64,000 bases of DNA, taken from assembly GCF_000025965.1 (NCBI RefSeq), contig NC_006513.1, positions 620,001-684,000 on the forward strand, written 5' to 3'. Under the pieces are notes generated by a model. The model searched no databases and had not been told where the DNA came from. It saw only the letters and a list, made by a program, of their open reading frames with translations. A program made the translations under genes and the position numbers. Source of the DNA: Aromatoleum aromaticum EbN1. GTDB taxonomy: Bacteria; Pseudomonadota; Gammaproteobacteria; Burkholderiales; Rhodocyclaceae. Below, piece after piece: positions 17,764 to 27,907 of the stretch (position 1 is the first letter of the stretch; each line of letters starts with the position of its first letter).

Positions 17764-19797
17764 ATGCCGCCAGCCGCACACACGAATCCGCGCAACGTCA
17801 CTCCCCCGGTCTTCAACCCGGTCACCGGCGCGATTCGCGCGCTCGCGATGGACGCCGTCCAGCAAGCCAACTCGGGCCACCCGGGCGCCCCGATGGGCAT
17901 GGCCGAGATCGCCGAAGTCCTGTGGCGCCACCACCTGCGTCACAATCCGGCGAACCCGCAATGGGCCGACCGCGACCGCTTCGTGCTGTCGAACGGCCAC
18001 GGCTCGATGCTGATCTACGCGCTGCTGCACCTGACCGGCTACGATCTGCCGATCGAAGAGCTCAAGCGCTTCCGCCAGTTGCACAGCAAGACTCCCGGCC
18101 ACCCCGAGTACGGCTACACGCCGGGCGTCGAGACGACCACCGGGCCGCTCGGCCAGGGCCTCAGCAACGCCGTCGGCATGGCGATCGCCGAGAAGGTGCT
18201 CGCCGCCGAATTCAACCGGCCCGGCCACGCCATCGTCGATCACCACACCTACGTGTTCGTCGGCGATGGCTGCCTGATGGAAGGCATTTCGCACGAAGTC
18301 TGCTCGCTCGCCGGCACGCTCGGCCTCGGCAAGCTGATCGCCTTCTATGACGACAACAGCATTTCGATCGACGGCGACGTCGCGGGCTGGTTCACCGACG
18401 ACACGCCGAAGCGCTTCGAAGCCTACGGCTGGCATGTCGTGCGCGACGTGCAGGGTCACATGTCGGCCGAAATCGACGATGCGATCCGCGCCGCGAAAGC
18501 CGAGACCAGGCGGCCGACGCTGATCTGCTGCAAGACGGTCATCGGCGCGGGCTCCCCGGCCAAGCAGGGCGGCCACGACTGCCACGGCGCGCCGCTCGGC
18601 GCCGCGGAGATCACGGCCGCGCGCGCCCATATCGGCTGGACCCACGCGCCGTTCGAGATCCCCGCCGATGTCTACGCCGAGTGGGACGCGCGCGAAGCCG
18701 GCAAGGCCCGCGAAGCCGACTGGAACGCAACGTTCGCCGCGTACGCCGAGTCCTTCCCCGAAGCCGCCGCCGAGTTCGAACGCCGCATGAAAGGCGAGCT
18801 GCCGGCGAGTTGGGCGCAGCATGTCGACAGCGTGCTCGCGAAGTTCGGCGAGAAGGCCGAGACGATCGCGACGCGCAAGGCGAGCCAGAACTCGATCGAG
18901 GCGTTCGCGCCTGCGCTGCCCGAGCTGATCGGCGGCTCGGCCGACCTCGCCAGTTCGAACCTGACGCTGTGGTCCGGCTCGAAGGGCGTGTCGAAGGATT
19001 CCGGCGGCAACTACATCTACTACGGCGTGCGCGAATTCGGCATGGCCGCGATCGCCAACGGCATCGGCCTGCACGGCGGGCTGATCCCCTACACCGCCAC
19101 CTTCCTGATGTTCAGCGAATACGCGAGGAACGCGCTGCGGATGGCGGCGCTGATGAAGCTGCGCCAGGTGTTCGTGTTCACGCACGACTCGATCGGCCTC
19201 GGCGAGGACGGCCCGACGCACCAGCCGGTCGAGCAGACTGCGACGCTGCGCCTGATCCCCAACATGGACGTGTGGCGGCCGTGCGACACCGTCGAAACCG
19301 CGGTCGCCTGGGCGAACGCGATTGAACGCCGCGACGGCCCGTCGTCGCTGCTGTTCTCGCGCCAGAACCTGCCGTTCCAGGCGCGCAACCCGGAGCAGGT
19401 CGCGGCGATTCGCCGGGGCGCCTACGTGCTGTCGGAAGCGGCGAACGGCAAGCCACAGGCAGTCGTCATCGCCACCGGCTCGGAAGTCGGTCTGGCGATG
19501 GCAGCGCAGCAGGCGCTCGCCGGCGACGACATCCATGTGCGCGTCGTGTCGATGCCCTCGACCAACGTGTTCGACCGCCAGGAAGCCGCGTACAAGGCGT
19601 CCGTGCTGCCGCTCGGCGTCCCGCGCGTCGCGGTCGAAGCCGGCGTTACCGGCCTGTGGCACAAGTACGTCGGCCTCGAAGGCGCTGTCGTCGGCATCGA
19701 CACCTTCGGCGAATCCGCTCCGGCGGGGGACCTGTTCAGACATTTCGACATCACCGCCGACGCGGTCGCGCGCGCCGTGCGCTCGGTCCTTCTTTAA
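17764..19797 (+). CDS. tkt: Transketolase
   Basis: Thiamine-diphosphate enzyme that moves two-carbon units between sugar phosphates in the pentose phosphate pathway and Calvin cycle. The 677-residue product has [11 protein letters not shown] (37-47), LSNGHGSM and the cofactor motif GDGCLMEG (167-174); the second domain contains [17 protein letters not shown] and the C-terminal domain [12 protein letters not shown] at 17764 is chosen over 17704 because AGAGAAAG precedes it and the residues before it do not belong to the fold. It is followed 50 bases later by gap. Confidence 0.97.
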   Translation: MPPAAHTNPRNVTPPVFNPVTGAIRALAMDAVQQANSGHPGAPMGMAEIAEVLWRHHLRHNPANPQWADRDRFVLSNGHGSMLIYALLHLTGYDLPIEELKRFRQLHSKTPGHPEYGYTPGVETTTGPLGQGLSNAVGMAIAEKVLAAEFNRPGHAIVDHHTYVFVGDGCLMEGISHEVCSLAGTLGLGKLIAFYDDNSISIDGDVAGWFTDDTPKRFEAYGWHVVRDVQGHMSAEIDDAIRAAKAETRRPTLICCKTVIGAGSPAKQGGHDCHGAPLGAAEITAARAHIGWTHAPFEIPADVYAEWDAREAGKAREADWNATFAAYAESFPEAAAEFERRMKGELPASWAQHVDSVLAKFGEKAETIATRKASQNSIEAFAPALPELIGGSADLASSNLTLWSGSKGVSKDSGGNYIYYGVREFGMAAIANGIGLHGGLIPYTATFLMFSEYARNALRMAALMKLRQVFVFTHDSIGLGEDGPTHQPVEQTATLRLIPNMDVWRPCDTVETAVAWANAIERRDGPSSLLFSRQNLPFQARNPEQVAAIRRGAYVLSEAANGKPQAVVIATGSEVGLAMAAQQALAGDDIHVRVVSMPSTNVFDRQEAAYKASVLPLGVPRVAVEAGVTGLWHKYVGLEGAVVGIDTFGESAPAGDLFRHFDITADAVARAVRSVLL

Positions 19798-19847
19798 CTG
19801 CCCATTCCCCATTCCATATACCTGTATTCCTCGAGGGAGATTCTTCG

Positions 19848-20864
19848 ATGACCATCAAAGTCGCCATCAACGGTTACGGCCGGATCGGCCGCTGCACGCT
19901 GCGTGCGCTGTACGAGTTGGGCCTGCGCGACCAGTTCGAGATCGTGGCGATCAACGCCTCCGGCGATCTCGCCACCAATGCGCACCTGACCCGCTACGAC
20001 ACCACGCACGGCCGTTTCGCGACCCCGGTCGCGACCGAAGGCGACAATCTCATGATCGTCGGTGACGACCGCATCCCGTTCTTCTCGACGAAGGACCCGC
20101 TGGCGGTGAACTGGGGCGAGTTCGGCGTCGACGTGCTGCTCGAATGCACCGGCGCCTACGCGTCGAAAGCGAAGGCCGAAGTGCTCCTGAAGCAGGGCGC
20201 GAAAAAGGTGCTGATCTCCGCTCCGGGCGGCGATGATGTCGATGCGACGATCGTCTACGGCGTGAACCACGACGTGCTGACCCGCGACATGACGGTCGTG
20301 TCGAACGCGTCGTGCACGACCAACTGCCTCGCTCCGGTGGCAAAAGTGCTGCAGGACAACATCGGCATCGAGCAGGGCCTGATGACCACCGTCCACGCCT
20401 ACACCAACGACCAGGTGCTGGTCGACGTGCGCCACAAGGACCTGCGCCGCGCCCGCGCTGCCGCGCAGAACATCATCCCGACCAAGACCGGCGCGGCGAA
20501 GGCCGTCGGGCTGGTGCTGCCCGCGCTGAAGGGCAAGTTCGACGGCTTCGCGCTGCGCGTGCCGACCATGAACGTATCGCTCGTCGACCTCACCTTCACC
20601 GCCAGCCGTGCGACCTCGAAGGAAGAGATCACCGTGCTGATGAAGGAAGCCGCCAACGGACCGATGAAGGGCGTGCTGGCGGTCAATGAAGAACCGCTGG
20701 TGTCGATGGACTTCAACCACGATTCGCACTCATCGGTGTTCGACGCGACCCAGACGCGCGTCATGGACGGCACGCTCGTCAAGGTGCTGGCGTGGTACGA
20801 CAACGAGTGGGGCTATTCCTGCCGCATGCTCGACGCCGCCCGCGTTTTTCACCAGGCCAAATAA
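19848..20864 (+). CDS. gap: Glyceraldehyde-3-phosphate dehydrogenase, type I
   Basis: Interconverts glyceraldehyde 3-phosphate and 1,3-bisphosphoglycerate. The 338-residue product has the [10 protein letters not shown]-type Rossmann motif (8-14), the catalytic cysteine C156 in [12 protein letters not shown] and the terminal [12 protein letters not shown]. After the second strand the sequence is AINASGD (35-40) instead of the AIND found in NAD-specific enzymes, so the ribose-binding aspartate is absent and NADP or dual use is likely. A strong terminator follows the stop, before pgk. Confidence 0.96.
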   Translation: MTIKVAINGYGRIGRCTLRALYELGLRDQFEIVAINASGDLATNAHLTRYDTTHGRFATPVATEGDNLMIVGDDRIPFFSTKDPLAVNWGEFGVDVLLECTGAYASKAKAEVLLKQGAKKVLISAPGGDDVDATIVYGVNHDVLTRDMTVVSNASCTTNCLAPVAKVLQDNIGIEQGLMTTVHAYTNDQVLVDVRHKDLRRARAAAQNIIPTKTGAAKAVGLVLPALKGKFDGFALRVPTMNVSLVDLTFTASRATSKEEITVLMKEAANGPMKGVLAVNEEPLVSMDFNHDSHSSVFDATQTRVMDGTLVKVLAWYDNEWGYSCRMLDAARVFHQAK

Positions 20865-20882
20865 CAGTCCACCGACTCCCGA

Positions 20883-20908
20883 CGCCCTGCTCTTCGCAGG
20901 GCGTTTTT
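20883..20908 (+). terminator. Rho-independent terminator between gap and pgk
   Basis: CGCCCTGC (20883-20890) pairs with GCAGGGCG (20896-20903) around TCTTC, followed by five T residues. It lies 18 bases after the gap stop and 19 bases before the pgk ATG, so it could lower or separate expression of the downstream glycolytic genes. Confidence 0.85.
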
Positions 20909-20927
20909 CCATCCGGAAGAAATCCCC

Positions 20928-22112
20928 ATGAACGTCAAGAAACTCGCCGACCTCGACGTCGCCGGCAAGCGCGTCTTCATCCGTGCCGACCTCAACGTGC
21001 CGCAGGACGAAGCGGGCAACATCGTCGAGGACACCCGCATCCGCGCGTCGCTGCCGTCGATCCGCTACTGCCTCGAACGGAGCGCCACCGTCATGGTCAC
21101 CTCGCACCTCGGCCGACCGACCGAAGGCGAATGCCGCGCCGAAGACACGCTCGCGCCAATCGCCGTGCGCCTCGGCGAACTCCTCGGCAAGCCGGTGCGC
21201 CTGATCCGCGACTGGGTCGAAGGCGGCTTCGAAGTCCGGGCCGGTGAAGTCGTGCTGCTCGAGAACTGCCGCTGCAACAAGGGCGAGAAGAAGGACAACG
21301 AGGAACTCGCGAAGAAGATGGCCGCACTGTGCGACATCTACGTCAATGACGCGTTCGGCACCGCGCACCGCGCCGAGGCCACGACCCACGGCATCGCGCG
21401 CTTCGCGCCGGTCGCGTGCGCCGGCATGCTGATGGGTGCCGAGATCGACGCGCTGACGAAAGCGACCGAGAACCCGGCCCGTCCGCTCGTCGCGATCGTC
21501 GGCGGCGCGAAAGTGTCGACGAAGCTGACGATCCTCAAGACGCTCGCCGAGAAGGTCGACCAGCTGATCGTCGGCGGCGGCATCGCCAACACCTTCCTGC
21601 TCGCGTCGGGCAAGCGCATCGGCGAATCGCTCGCCGAACCGGAGCTCGTCAAGGAAGCGCAGGCGATCATGGACATGATGAAGGCGCGCGGCGCCGAAGT
21701 GCCGCTGCCGGTCGACGTCGTCGTCGCCGACGAAGTGTCGGCGCTCGCGCGGGCGAACCGCATTCCCGTCGACGAAGTCGGCCCGCACGACCGCATCCTC
21801 GACGTCGGCCCGAAGAGCTCGGCAAAGCTCGCCGAGATCATCGCGCACGCCGGCACGATCGTGTGGAACGGCCCCGTCGGCGTGTTCGAGCACAACCAGT
21901 TCGCGGGCGGCACGAAAATGATGGCCTCGGCGATTGCGCACTCCGAGGCGTTCTGCATCGCCGGCGGCGGCGACACGCTGGCCGCGATCGCCAAATTCCA
22001 CATCGCGCAGGACATCGGCTACATTTCGACCGGCGGCGGCGCCTTCCTCGAGTTCCTCGAAGGCAAGAAGCTGCCCGCGATCGCTGCGCTCGAAGCGCGC
22101 TTTGCCGACTGA
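20928..22112 (+). CDS. pgk: Phosphoglycerate kinase
   Basis: Transfers phosphate between 1,3-bisphosphoglycerate and ADP in glycolysis, and runs in reverse in gluconeogenesis and carbon fixation. The 394-residue product starts with [13 protein letters not shown] and contains TSHLGRP, the hinge region and the C-terminal [11 protein letters not shown] and [11 protein letters not shown]-type motifs of the nucleotide site. Length is normal. It starts just after a terminator, so either readthrough or a promoter hidden in the terminator region drives it. pyk follows 36 bases later. Confidence 0.97.
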   Translation: MNVKKLADLDVAGKRVFIRADLNVPQDEAGNIVEDTRIRASLPSIRYCLERSATVMVTSHLGRPTEGECRAEDTLAPIAVRLGELLGKPVRLIRDWVEGGFEVRAGEVVLLENCRCNKGEKKDNEELAKKMAALCDIYVNDAFGTAHRAEATTHGIARFAPVACAGMLMGAEIDALTKATENPARPLVAIVGGAKVSTKLTILKTLAEKVDQLIVGGGIANTFLLASGKRIGESLAEPELVKEAQAIMDMMKARGAEVPLPVDVVVADEVSALARANRIPVDEVGPHDRILDVGPKSSAKLAEIIAHAGTIVWNGPVGVFEHNQFAGGTKMMASAIAHSEAFCIAGGGDTLAAIAKFHIAQDIGYISTGGGAFLEFLEGKKLPAIAALEARFAD

Positions 22113-22148
22113 TCCCCCTTCCTCCGACCGACCTGCAGCGGACAATCC

Positions 22149-23597
22149 ATGCCACGCCACACCAAGATCGTCGCCACTCTCGGCCCCGCCTCGTCCGACC
22201 CGCAGGTGCTTGAACGCATGGTTCACGCCGGCGTCGACGTGGTGCGGATGAATTTCTCGCACGGCAAGGCGGAGGATCACGTCGCGCGGGCCGAGGCGAT
22301 CCGCGAAGCGGCATCGCTGGCGGGCCGGCCGGTCGGCATTCTCGCCGACCTGCAGGGACCCAAGATCCGTGTCGGCAAGTTCGCCGAAGGGCAGGTCGAA
22401 CTGCAGCGCGATGCCGGATTCATCCTCGATGCGCGCTGCGAGCTGGGCAACGCCGAGCGGGTCGGGCTCGACTACAAGGACCTGCCGAAGGACGTCAAGG
22501 CCGGCGACGTGCTGCTGCTCGACGACGGACGGCTGAAGCTGACGGTCACGCGCGTCATCGGCCACGAGATCCACACCGTCGTCAAGGTCGGCGGCACGCT
22601 GTCGAACAACAAGGGCATCAACCGCCAGGGCGGCGGCCTGACTGCGCCCGCACTGACCGCGAAGGACATGGACGACATCAAGACGGCGGCGAAGATCGGC
22701 GTCGATTTCGTCGCGGTGTCGTTCCCGAAAAGCGCAGCCGACATGTACATGGCGCGCCAGCTGATGCGCGCGTCGGGAGTCGATGCGCTGCTGATCGCGA
22801 AGATCGAGCGCACCGAAGCGGTCGCGAACCTCGACGAGATCCTCGATGCATCCGACGGCATCATGGTCGCGCGCGGCGATCTCGCGGTCGAAGTGGGGGA
22901 CGCCGCAGTGCCGGCGCTGCAGAAGAAGATGATCCGTGCGGCACGGGACCGCAACAAGCTGACGATCACCGCGACGCAGATGATGGAGTCGATGATCACG
23001 AGTCCGGTGCCGACGCGCGCCGAAGTCTCCGACGTCGCCAACGCGGTGCTCGACGGCACCGACGCGGTGATGCTGTCGGCCGAAACCGCGTCCGGCAGGT
23101 TCCCCGTCGAAGTCGTCGAAGCGATGAGCCGCGTGTGCCTCGAAGCCGAGAAGTCGTCCGACGTGGCGCTCGACCGCGACGTGCTGAACCGCGTCTTCAC
23201 GCGCATCGACCAGTCGATCGCGATGGCGGCGATCTGGACGGCGTGGCATCTCAAGGTCAAGGCGATCGCGTCGCTGACGCAGACCGGCTCGACCGCACTA
23301 TGGATGAGCCGCCTCAACAGCGGAGTGCCGATCTACGCGCTCACTCCCGAAGCGAGCGCGCGCAACCAGATGACGCTGTATCGCGAAGTGTTCCCGCTGC
23401 TGATGTCGCAGACGCATCAGGATCGCGACGTGCTGCTGTGGGAGGCCGAGCAGATCCTGATCGACCAGGGCGTCGCCGAGCGCGGCGACCTGATCGTGCT
23501 GACGATCGGCGAGCCGATCGGCGCATCCGGCGGCACCAACACGCTGAAGATCGTCCGCGTCGGCGAACATCCGCCGCCGCACGTCACCGACCAGTAA
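22149..23597 (+). CDS. pyk: Pyruvate kinase
   Basis: Makes pyruvate and ATP from phosphoenolpyruvate. The 482-residue product begins [15 protein letters not shown] and has [12 protein letters not shown], the catalytic-lysine region [25 protein letters not shown] and the C-terminal regulatory domain ending in [11 protein letters not shown]. Length and domain order (A, B, C) are normal for the bacterial family. It sits between pgk and fba in what looks like one transcription unit, though 232 bases separate it from fba. Confidence 0.96.
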   Translation: MPRHTKIVATLGPASSDPQVLERMVHAGVDVVRMNFSHGKAEDHVARAEAIREAASLAGRPVGILADLQGPKIRVGKFAEGQVELQRDAGFILDARCELGNAERVGLDYKDLPKDVKAGDVLLLDDGRLKLTVTRVIGHEIHTVVKVGGTLSNNKGINRQGGGLTAPALTAKDMDDIKTAAKIGVDFVAVSFPKSAADMYMARQLMRASGVDALLIAKIERTEAVANLDEILDASDGIMVARGDLAVEVGDAAVPALQKKMIRAARDRNKLTITATQMMESMITSPVPTRAEVSDVANAVLDGTDAVMLSAETASGRFPVEVVEAMSRVCLEAEKSSDVALDRDVLNRVFTRIDQSIAMAAIWTAWHLKVKAIASLTQTGSTALWMSRLNSGVPIYALTPEASARNQMTLYREVFPLLMSQTHQDRDVLLWEAEQILIDQGVAERGDLIVLTIGEPIGASGGTNTLKIVRVGEHPPPHVTDQ

Positions 23598-23762
23598 AAT
23601 CCGGCCCACCCGGCCGGCGGTGCGTCGCGCGAACGCGAGCGACGGCGACGCAGGCACGCGAGGCGGGCAAGCTCCAGGTGCTTTTCCGGCCCGGCCTGCG
23701 CGGTCCGTTTCACCTCGAAACCCCGTTTGCCGACGCGCGGGCCCACGATGCACGAACAGCGC

Positions 23763-23768
23763 TAGAAT
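23763..23768 (+). promoter_or_regulatory. Candidate -10 element for fba
   Basis: TAGAAT at 23763-23768, followed by GCG, lies 61 bases before the fba ATG in a GC-rich gap. No convincing -35 hexamer is seen. The same TAGAATGCG string occurs upstream of prlC. Confidence 0.4.
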
Positions 23769-23829
23769 GCGGTCCAAATTTCAACGTCGCGCACCCGCCG
23801 TGCCGGCGACCCAACTCCGGAGAAGTACC

Positions 23830-24894
23830 ATGCCCCTCGTTTCGATGCGCCAGCTGCTCGATCACGCCGCCGAGAACGGCTACGGCCTGCCGGCGTTCAA
23901 CGTCAATAACCTGGAACAGGTCCAGGCGATCATGGAAGCGGCCGCCGAGGCCGACAGCCCGGTCATCATGCAGGCTTCGGCCGGCGCGCGGAAATACGCC
24001 GGCGAACCGTTCCTGCGCCACCTCATCGACGCGGCGATCGAAGCCTACCCGCAGATCCCGGTCGTCATGCACCAGGACCACGGCCAGTCGCCGGCGATCT
24101 GCATGGCCGCGATCCGCTCGGGCTTCTCGAGCGTGATGATGGACGGGTCGCTGCTCGAAGACGGCAAGACGCCGTCGTCGTACGACTACAACGTCGCGGT
24201 GAGTCGCGAGGTGGTCAAGTTCTCCCATGCGATCGGCATCACCGTCGAAGCCGAGCTCGGCTGCCTCGGTTCGCTCGAGACCGGCCAGGCCGGCGAGGAA
24301 GACGGCCTCGGCGCCGAAGGCACGCTCGACCACTCGATGCTGCTGACCGACCCCGACCAGGCGGCCGACTTCGTCAGGCAGACCGACTGCGACGCCCTCG
24401 CGATCGCGATCGGCACGAGCCACGGCGCGTACAAGTTCAGCCGCAAGCCGACCGGCGACATCCTCGCGATCGACCGCGTCAAGGCGATCCATGCGCGCAT
24501 CCCCAACACCCACCTGGTCATGCACGGCTCGTCGAGCGTGCCGCAGGAACTCCTCGAGATCATCAGGCAGCACGGCGGCGACATGAAGGAGACGTACGGC
24601 GTGCCGGTCGAGGAGATCCAGACTGCGATCGGGTTCGGCGTGCGCAAGATCAACATCGACACCGACATCCGCCTCGCGATGACCGGCGCGGTGCGCAAGT
24701 TCATGGCGGAGAATCCGTCGAAGTTCGACCCGCGCGAATTCCTCAAGCCGGCGCGCGAAGCAGCCAAGCTGGTCTGCAAGGCGCGCTTCGAAGCGTTCGG
24801 CTGCGCCGGCCAGGCGAGCCGCATCAAGCCGATGCCGCTGGAAAAAATCGCTGCCCGTTACAAGAGCGGTGAATTGAGCCAGGTCGTGCGCTGA
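23830..24894 (+). CDS. fba: Fructose-bisphosphate aldolase, class II (Calvin cycle subtype)
   Basis: Zinc enzyme that joins or splits dihydroxyacetone phosphate and glyceraldehyde 3-phosphate. The 354-residue product has HQDHG (81-85, catalytic D83 and metal ligand H84), VEAELG and MHGSSS, and the long C-terminal part typical of the CbbA/Fba group of autotrophic bacteria. GGAGAAG lies 5 bases before the ATG at 23830, which decides the start. A TAGAATGCG element at 23763 may be its own -10. It converges with the DUF3047 gene 12 bases downstream. Confidence 0.96.
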   Translation: MPLVSMRQLLDHAAENGYGLPAFNVNNLEQVQAIMEAAAEADSPVIMQASAGARKYAGEPFLRHLIDAAIEAYPQIPVVMHQDHGQSPAICMAAIRSGFSSVMMDGSLLEDGKTPSSYDYNVAVSREVVKFSHAIGITVEAELGCLGSLETGQAGEEDGLGAEGTLDHSMLLTDPDQAADFVRQTDCDALAIAIGTSHGAYKFSRKPTGDILAIDRVKAIHARIPNTHLVMHGSSSVPQELLEIIRQHGGDMKETYGVPVEEIQTAIGFGVRKINIDTDIRLAMTGAVRKFMAENPSKFDPREFLKPAREAAKLVCKARFEAFGCAGQASRIKPMPLEKIAARYKSGELSQVVR

Positions 24895-24906
24895 GCGCGC
24901 ATCGCG

Positions 24907-25677
24907 TCACCGGTCGGCGGCGAAGCGCAGGTCGCCGAACAGCGTCGTCACCTGCTCGTCGGTGTTGTCGGTATCGGCGCTGACAGCGACGCCGACGATG
25001 CGCGGCGCCGCTTCGCCGAAGGCCACGCGGAAATCGGCAGCGACATTGCGGCGCACGCTTATCCACTGCCCCGCATGCGCCGCGCCGCTGTCGACGACGA
25101 CCATCCTGACGCGGTCGGTATAAGGGTTCGGGCCGATCGCGCCCGGCGGCTGCGCTGTACCCCATACATACGCGATCGCGGCCGCGGGCAGGTCGGCTCC
25201 ATACAAGGCGCGCCCGAGCGTGATCCGGGCCCGGTCGGCGAGCGACAGCCGTTCGACCGGATAGTCGAACAGCACATACACTCTGGCGGCGTAGTCATCG
25301 CCACTCTTGTGGCTGAAGTCCGAGCCGGCCACGGGGCGGGAAACTTTCCAGCGCCATTCGAGCACCGGCGTTTCCGCCGGGTCGACGTCGAGCGGCTGGG
25401 CGAGCGTCGATGCGGCGGCGTCCGAGCGGACCCGCAGGACGGTCCGGCCGTCGTCCTCGACGAGGTCGAAGCGGTTCTGCCGTTCGACTCGCGGCAGCGG
25501 CTGGTGTCGCCACGGAGCGGGCGGCGCCGTGCCGTGTTCGGCCGCCGAGAACGGCGCCGGCGTCTGCGGCAACACCGGCGACGGGAAGATTTCCGCGGCA
25601 AATGCCAGCAAACCCGCTGCGACGATCATCCCCCTGCGGTGCGCAAGGCGGCGGCGAAGCCGTAGCACTCTTTTCAT
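24907..25677 (-). CDS. DUF3047 family secreted protein
   Basis: The 256-residue product has an arginine-rich N terminus followed by a hydrophobic stretch (GMIVAAGLLAFAAEIFPSPV) that looks like a signal peptide or anchor. The rest (VLEWRWKV, GDDYAARVYVLFDYP, YVWGTAQPPG, GVAVSADTDNTDEQ, FGDLRF) matches the DUF3047 family, a predicted beta-sandwich of unknown function often found near the envelope. ATG at 25677 has GGGAGA upstream. It converges with fba and is divergent from the glycosyltransferase pair. Confidence 0.83.
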   Translation of the reverse strand: MKRVLRLRRRLAHRRGMIVAAGLLAFAAEIFPSPVLPQTPAPFSAAEHGTAPPAPWRHQPLPRVERQNRFDLVEDDGRTVLRVRSDAAASTLAQPLDVDPAETPVLEWRWKVSRPVAGSDFSHKSGDDYAARVYVLFDYPVERLSLADRARITLGRALYGADLPAAAIAYVWGTAQPPGAIGPNPYTDRVRMVVVDSGAAHAGQWISVRRNVAADFRVAFGEAAPRIVGVAVSADTDNTDEQVTTLFGDLRFAADR

Positions 25678-25882
25678 GCGCGTCTCCCGCAGGATAAGGT
25701 TGCCGATGCCGCCTCGCCAGGGGAGCTTTCCGTTCCGACGGGCGACAACGACGTGACTTGCCACGAGTGTAGACTGCAGGCCGCTGCTGCGGGCACGTTC
25801 CAAGCACAGAGAGGTGCCTCGCGCACGCACCACGCCCATGGAGAAACCCGTGCCTCCCTCGCTGTCCCGGCTGCATCGGACG

Positions 25883-26554
25883 ATGAAGCTGTCGATCGTC
25901 ATCCCGGTCCTGAACGAAGCCGGCAACCTGCCCGGGCTGCTCGCGCAGCTCGCCCCGCTGCGTACGCGCGGTACCGAGATCATCGTCGCCGACGGCGGCA
26001 GCAGCGATGGTTCGGCTGAAATTGCCGAACGCGCCGACATCATTACCGTCCGCAGTCCCCTCGGCCGGGCGCTCCAGATGAACGCCGGCGCCGACCGCGC
26101 GACGGGCAACGCGCTGCTGTTCCTCCATGCGGACACGACGCTGCCGCCGTCCGCCGATCGCATCGTCGCCGCGGCGCTGCAGCGCGGTCGCGCCTGGGGC
26201 CGTTTCGACGTTCATATCGACGGCCGCAGCCCGATGCTGCGCGTCGTCGCGGCGATGATGAACCTGCGTTCGCGGCTCACCGGCATCGCCACCGGCGACC
26301 AGGTGATCTTCGTCACGCGCGAGGCTTTCGAAACCGTCGGCCGCTTTGCGCCGTTGCCGTTGATGGAAGACGTCGAACTCTCCCGGCGCCTGAAAGCGAT
26401 TTCTCCACCGGCGTGCGTGCGCCAGCGCGTGCACACCTCCGGACGACGCTGGGAGACGCGCGGCGTGTGGCGGACGATCCTGCTGATGTGGCGGCTGCGC
26501 TGGGCGTGGTGGCGCGGAGTGCCGGCCGAGCAGCTCGCCGAGCGGTATCGCTAG
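25883..26554 (+). CDS. TIGR04283-type family 2 glycosyltransferase
   Basis: The 223-residue product has the GT-A fold N terminus KLSIVIPVLNEAGNLPG, the DGGSSDGS nucleotide-binding loop and HADTTLP (DxD-like), then GDQVIFV and MEDVELSRRLK. These are signatures of the TIGR04283 group, proposed from genome context in some bacteria to work in arsenosugar synthesis. ATG at 25883 starts exactly at the first strand; ATG at 25838 would add 15 residues and neither has a good ribosome site. The next gene, its usual partner, begins 1 base after the stop. Confidence 0.88.
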   Translation: MKLSIVIPVLNEAGNLPGLLAQLAPLRTRGTEIIVADGGSSDGSAEIAERADIITVRSPLGRALQMNAGADRATGNALLFLHADTTLPPSADRIVAAALQRGRAWGRFDVHIDGRSPMLRVVAAMMNLRSRLTGIATGDQVIFVTREAFETVGRFAPLPLMEDVELSRRLKAISPPACVRQRVHTSGRRWETRGVWRTILLMWRLRWAWWRGVPAEQLAERYR

Positions 26555-26555
26555 G

Positions 26556-27206
26556 ATGACTGTCAACGTCGCGGCGAAGCCCGTCCGCATCCTCGTCTTC
26601 GCCAAGGCGCCCCGGCCTGGCTTCGCCAAGACGCGGCTGATCCCCGCGCTCGGGACCGTCGGTGCCGCGGCGCTTGCACGGCGCATGCTTGACGATACGG
26701 TCGCCGACGCCCTCGCCGCCGCAGTCGGGCCGGTCGAACTCGTTGCGACCCCGCATGTCGGCACGCTCGCTTGGCGCGATATCGCGTTGCCCACCGGAAT
26801 CGCCGTTACCGACCAGGGCGAGGGAGACCTCGGCCAACGTATGGCGCGCGCGGTGCGGCGTACGGCCGAACGAGGTGAAGCAGCGTTGCTGATCGGCACC
26901 GATTGCGTCGAGCTCGGCCCCGCGGTGCTGCGTGCGGCGGCAGCCACCCTGTGCACGCACGACGCGGTGATCCACCCGAGCACCGACGGCGGCTACGTGC
27001 TGCTCGGCCTGTCGCGGTTCCACCCGCGGCTCTTCAGCGGCATCGCCTGGAGCACCGAAACGGTCGCCGCGGTGACGGTCGCCCGCCTCCGCGAGATCGG
27101 CTGGTCACTGCACGTCGGAAATGCAATGCATGACATCGACGTGCCCGGAGACCTGCGGCATCTGCCCGTGCGCCTCCCGGAACGAGACGGGCCGCCACGG
27201 CAGTAA
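26556..27206 (+). CDS. TIGR04282-type glycosyltransferase (DUF2064)
   Basis: The 216-residue product begins ILVFAKAPRPGFAKTRLIP, the loop typical of DUF2064/TIGR04282 proteins that resemble nucleotidyltransferases such as CofC. It also has GEGDLGQRMARA, LIGTDCVELGP and DGGYVLLGL. It is one base from the TIGR04283-type gene, a pairing seen in many genomes and linked by context to arsenosugar or related sugar chemistry. No radical SAM arsenosugar gene is in view, so function is open. Confidence 0.88.
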   Translation: MTVNVAAKPVRILVFAKAPRPGFAKTRLIPALGTVGAAALARRMLDDTVADALAAAVGPVELVATPHVGTLAWRDIALPTGIAVTDQGEGDLGQRMARAVRRTAERGEAALLIGTDCVELGPAVLRAAAATLCTHDAVIHPSTDGGYVLLGLSRFHPRLFSGIAWSTETVAAVTVARLREIGWSLHVGNAMHDIDVPGDLRHLPVRLPERDGPPRQ

Positions 27207-27489
27207 CACGTTTTACTTTTATCAGTGGTCAGGGGCCCCGTGCGCTATCGATCGACATGACGATGTATCCGGAGCACGCAGTCGAAACGAAAGCTCTGTT
27301 CCTTTTCGCCGACCCGGGACAGCGATTGCCCAAGCACTCGACGTTCGACCGCATTGACATACTTTTCGATACTCCTTTGTCCTCGCGAACACCGGCGGCC
27401 GCACCTAGAATGAAACGGTTCGGACCGTTCCTGCGTACGAACGGTGACGACGCGGCGATTCCCGGTCGAACAAGAAGAGGAGACGAATC

Positions 27490-27891
27490 ATGAAACAGCT
27501 ACAACGACTGTTCGCAATGCTGCTGGTCATCTGCTTTTCCAATGCGACGATGATCCAGGCCGCGCAGGCGGCACTCGTCACGACTGAACAGGTCGCCGGC
27601 ATGGCCGCAGCTTCTCCGGAGGATTCGCCGCACGCGCGTCTCGGGGCGCTGATGGCCCGCGCCGACGTGCAGGCCCAGCTCGAGCGCTTCGGCCTGACTC
27701 CCGACGTCGCCAAGGAGCGCATCGCGGCCCTTACCGACGACGAAGCGACGCTGCTTGCACAGCAGATCGAAAACGCCCCGGCCGGAGCCTCCGACGTGCT
27801 CGGCGTGCTGCTGTTCGTGTTCATCGTGCTGCTCGTCACCGATATCCTCGGTTTCACGAAGATCTTCCCGTTCACCCGCTCGATCCGCTAG
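27490..27891 (+). CDS. PA2779 family protein
   Basis: The 133-residue product starts with a signal peptide-like segment (LFAMLLVICFSNATMIQAAQA), has an acidic-helical middle (VTTEQVAGMAAASPED, LTPDVAKERIAALTDDEA) and ends in one membrane helix (VLGVLLFVFIVLLVTDILG). That layout and wording match the PA2779 group, which is nearly always next to a PA2778-type cysteine peptidase, as here. Function is unknown. AAGAGGAG precedes the ATG. The upstream 283-base gap carries no gene; it has TAGAAT at 27406-27411 as a possible -10. Confidence 0.85.
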   Translation: MKQLQRLFAMLLVICFSNATMIQAAQAALVTTEQVAGMAAASPEDSPHARLGALMARADVQAQLERFGLTPDVAKERIAALTDDEATLLAQQIENAPAGASDVLGVLLFVFIVLLVTDILGFTKIFPFTRSIR

Positions 27892-27907
27892 CACACCAAA
27901 CGACGCC

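Noticed and set aside
17635-19812. Long minus-strand open frame across tkt, and a similar one at 20730-23249 across gap, pgk and pyk
   Set aside because: Both are opposite highly conserved genes; their translations are rich in Arg, Val, Asp and His without recognisable domains, as expected for antisense frames in GC-rich DNA.
23650-23700. CGCAGGC/GCCTGCG inverted repeat in the pyk-fba gap as a terminator
   Set aside because: Loop of about 37 bases and no T run; probably chance in GC-rich DNA.
16744-24894. RuBisCO or cbbR near prk
   Set aside because: All frames in this block are accounted for by prk, tkt, gap, pgk, pyk and fba; neither gene is present.
27257-27493. Plus-strand frame of 78 codons before the PA2779-like gene
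   Set aside because: No ribosome site, no recognisable domain, and it covers the region where a TAGAAT element and the AAGAGGAG of the next gene lie.
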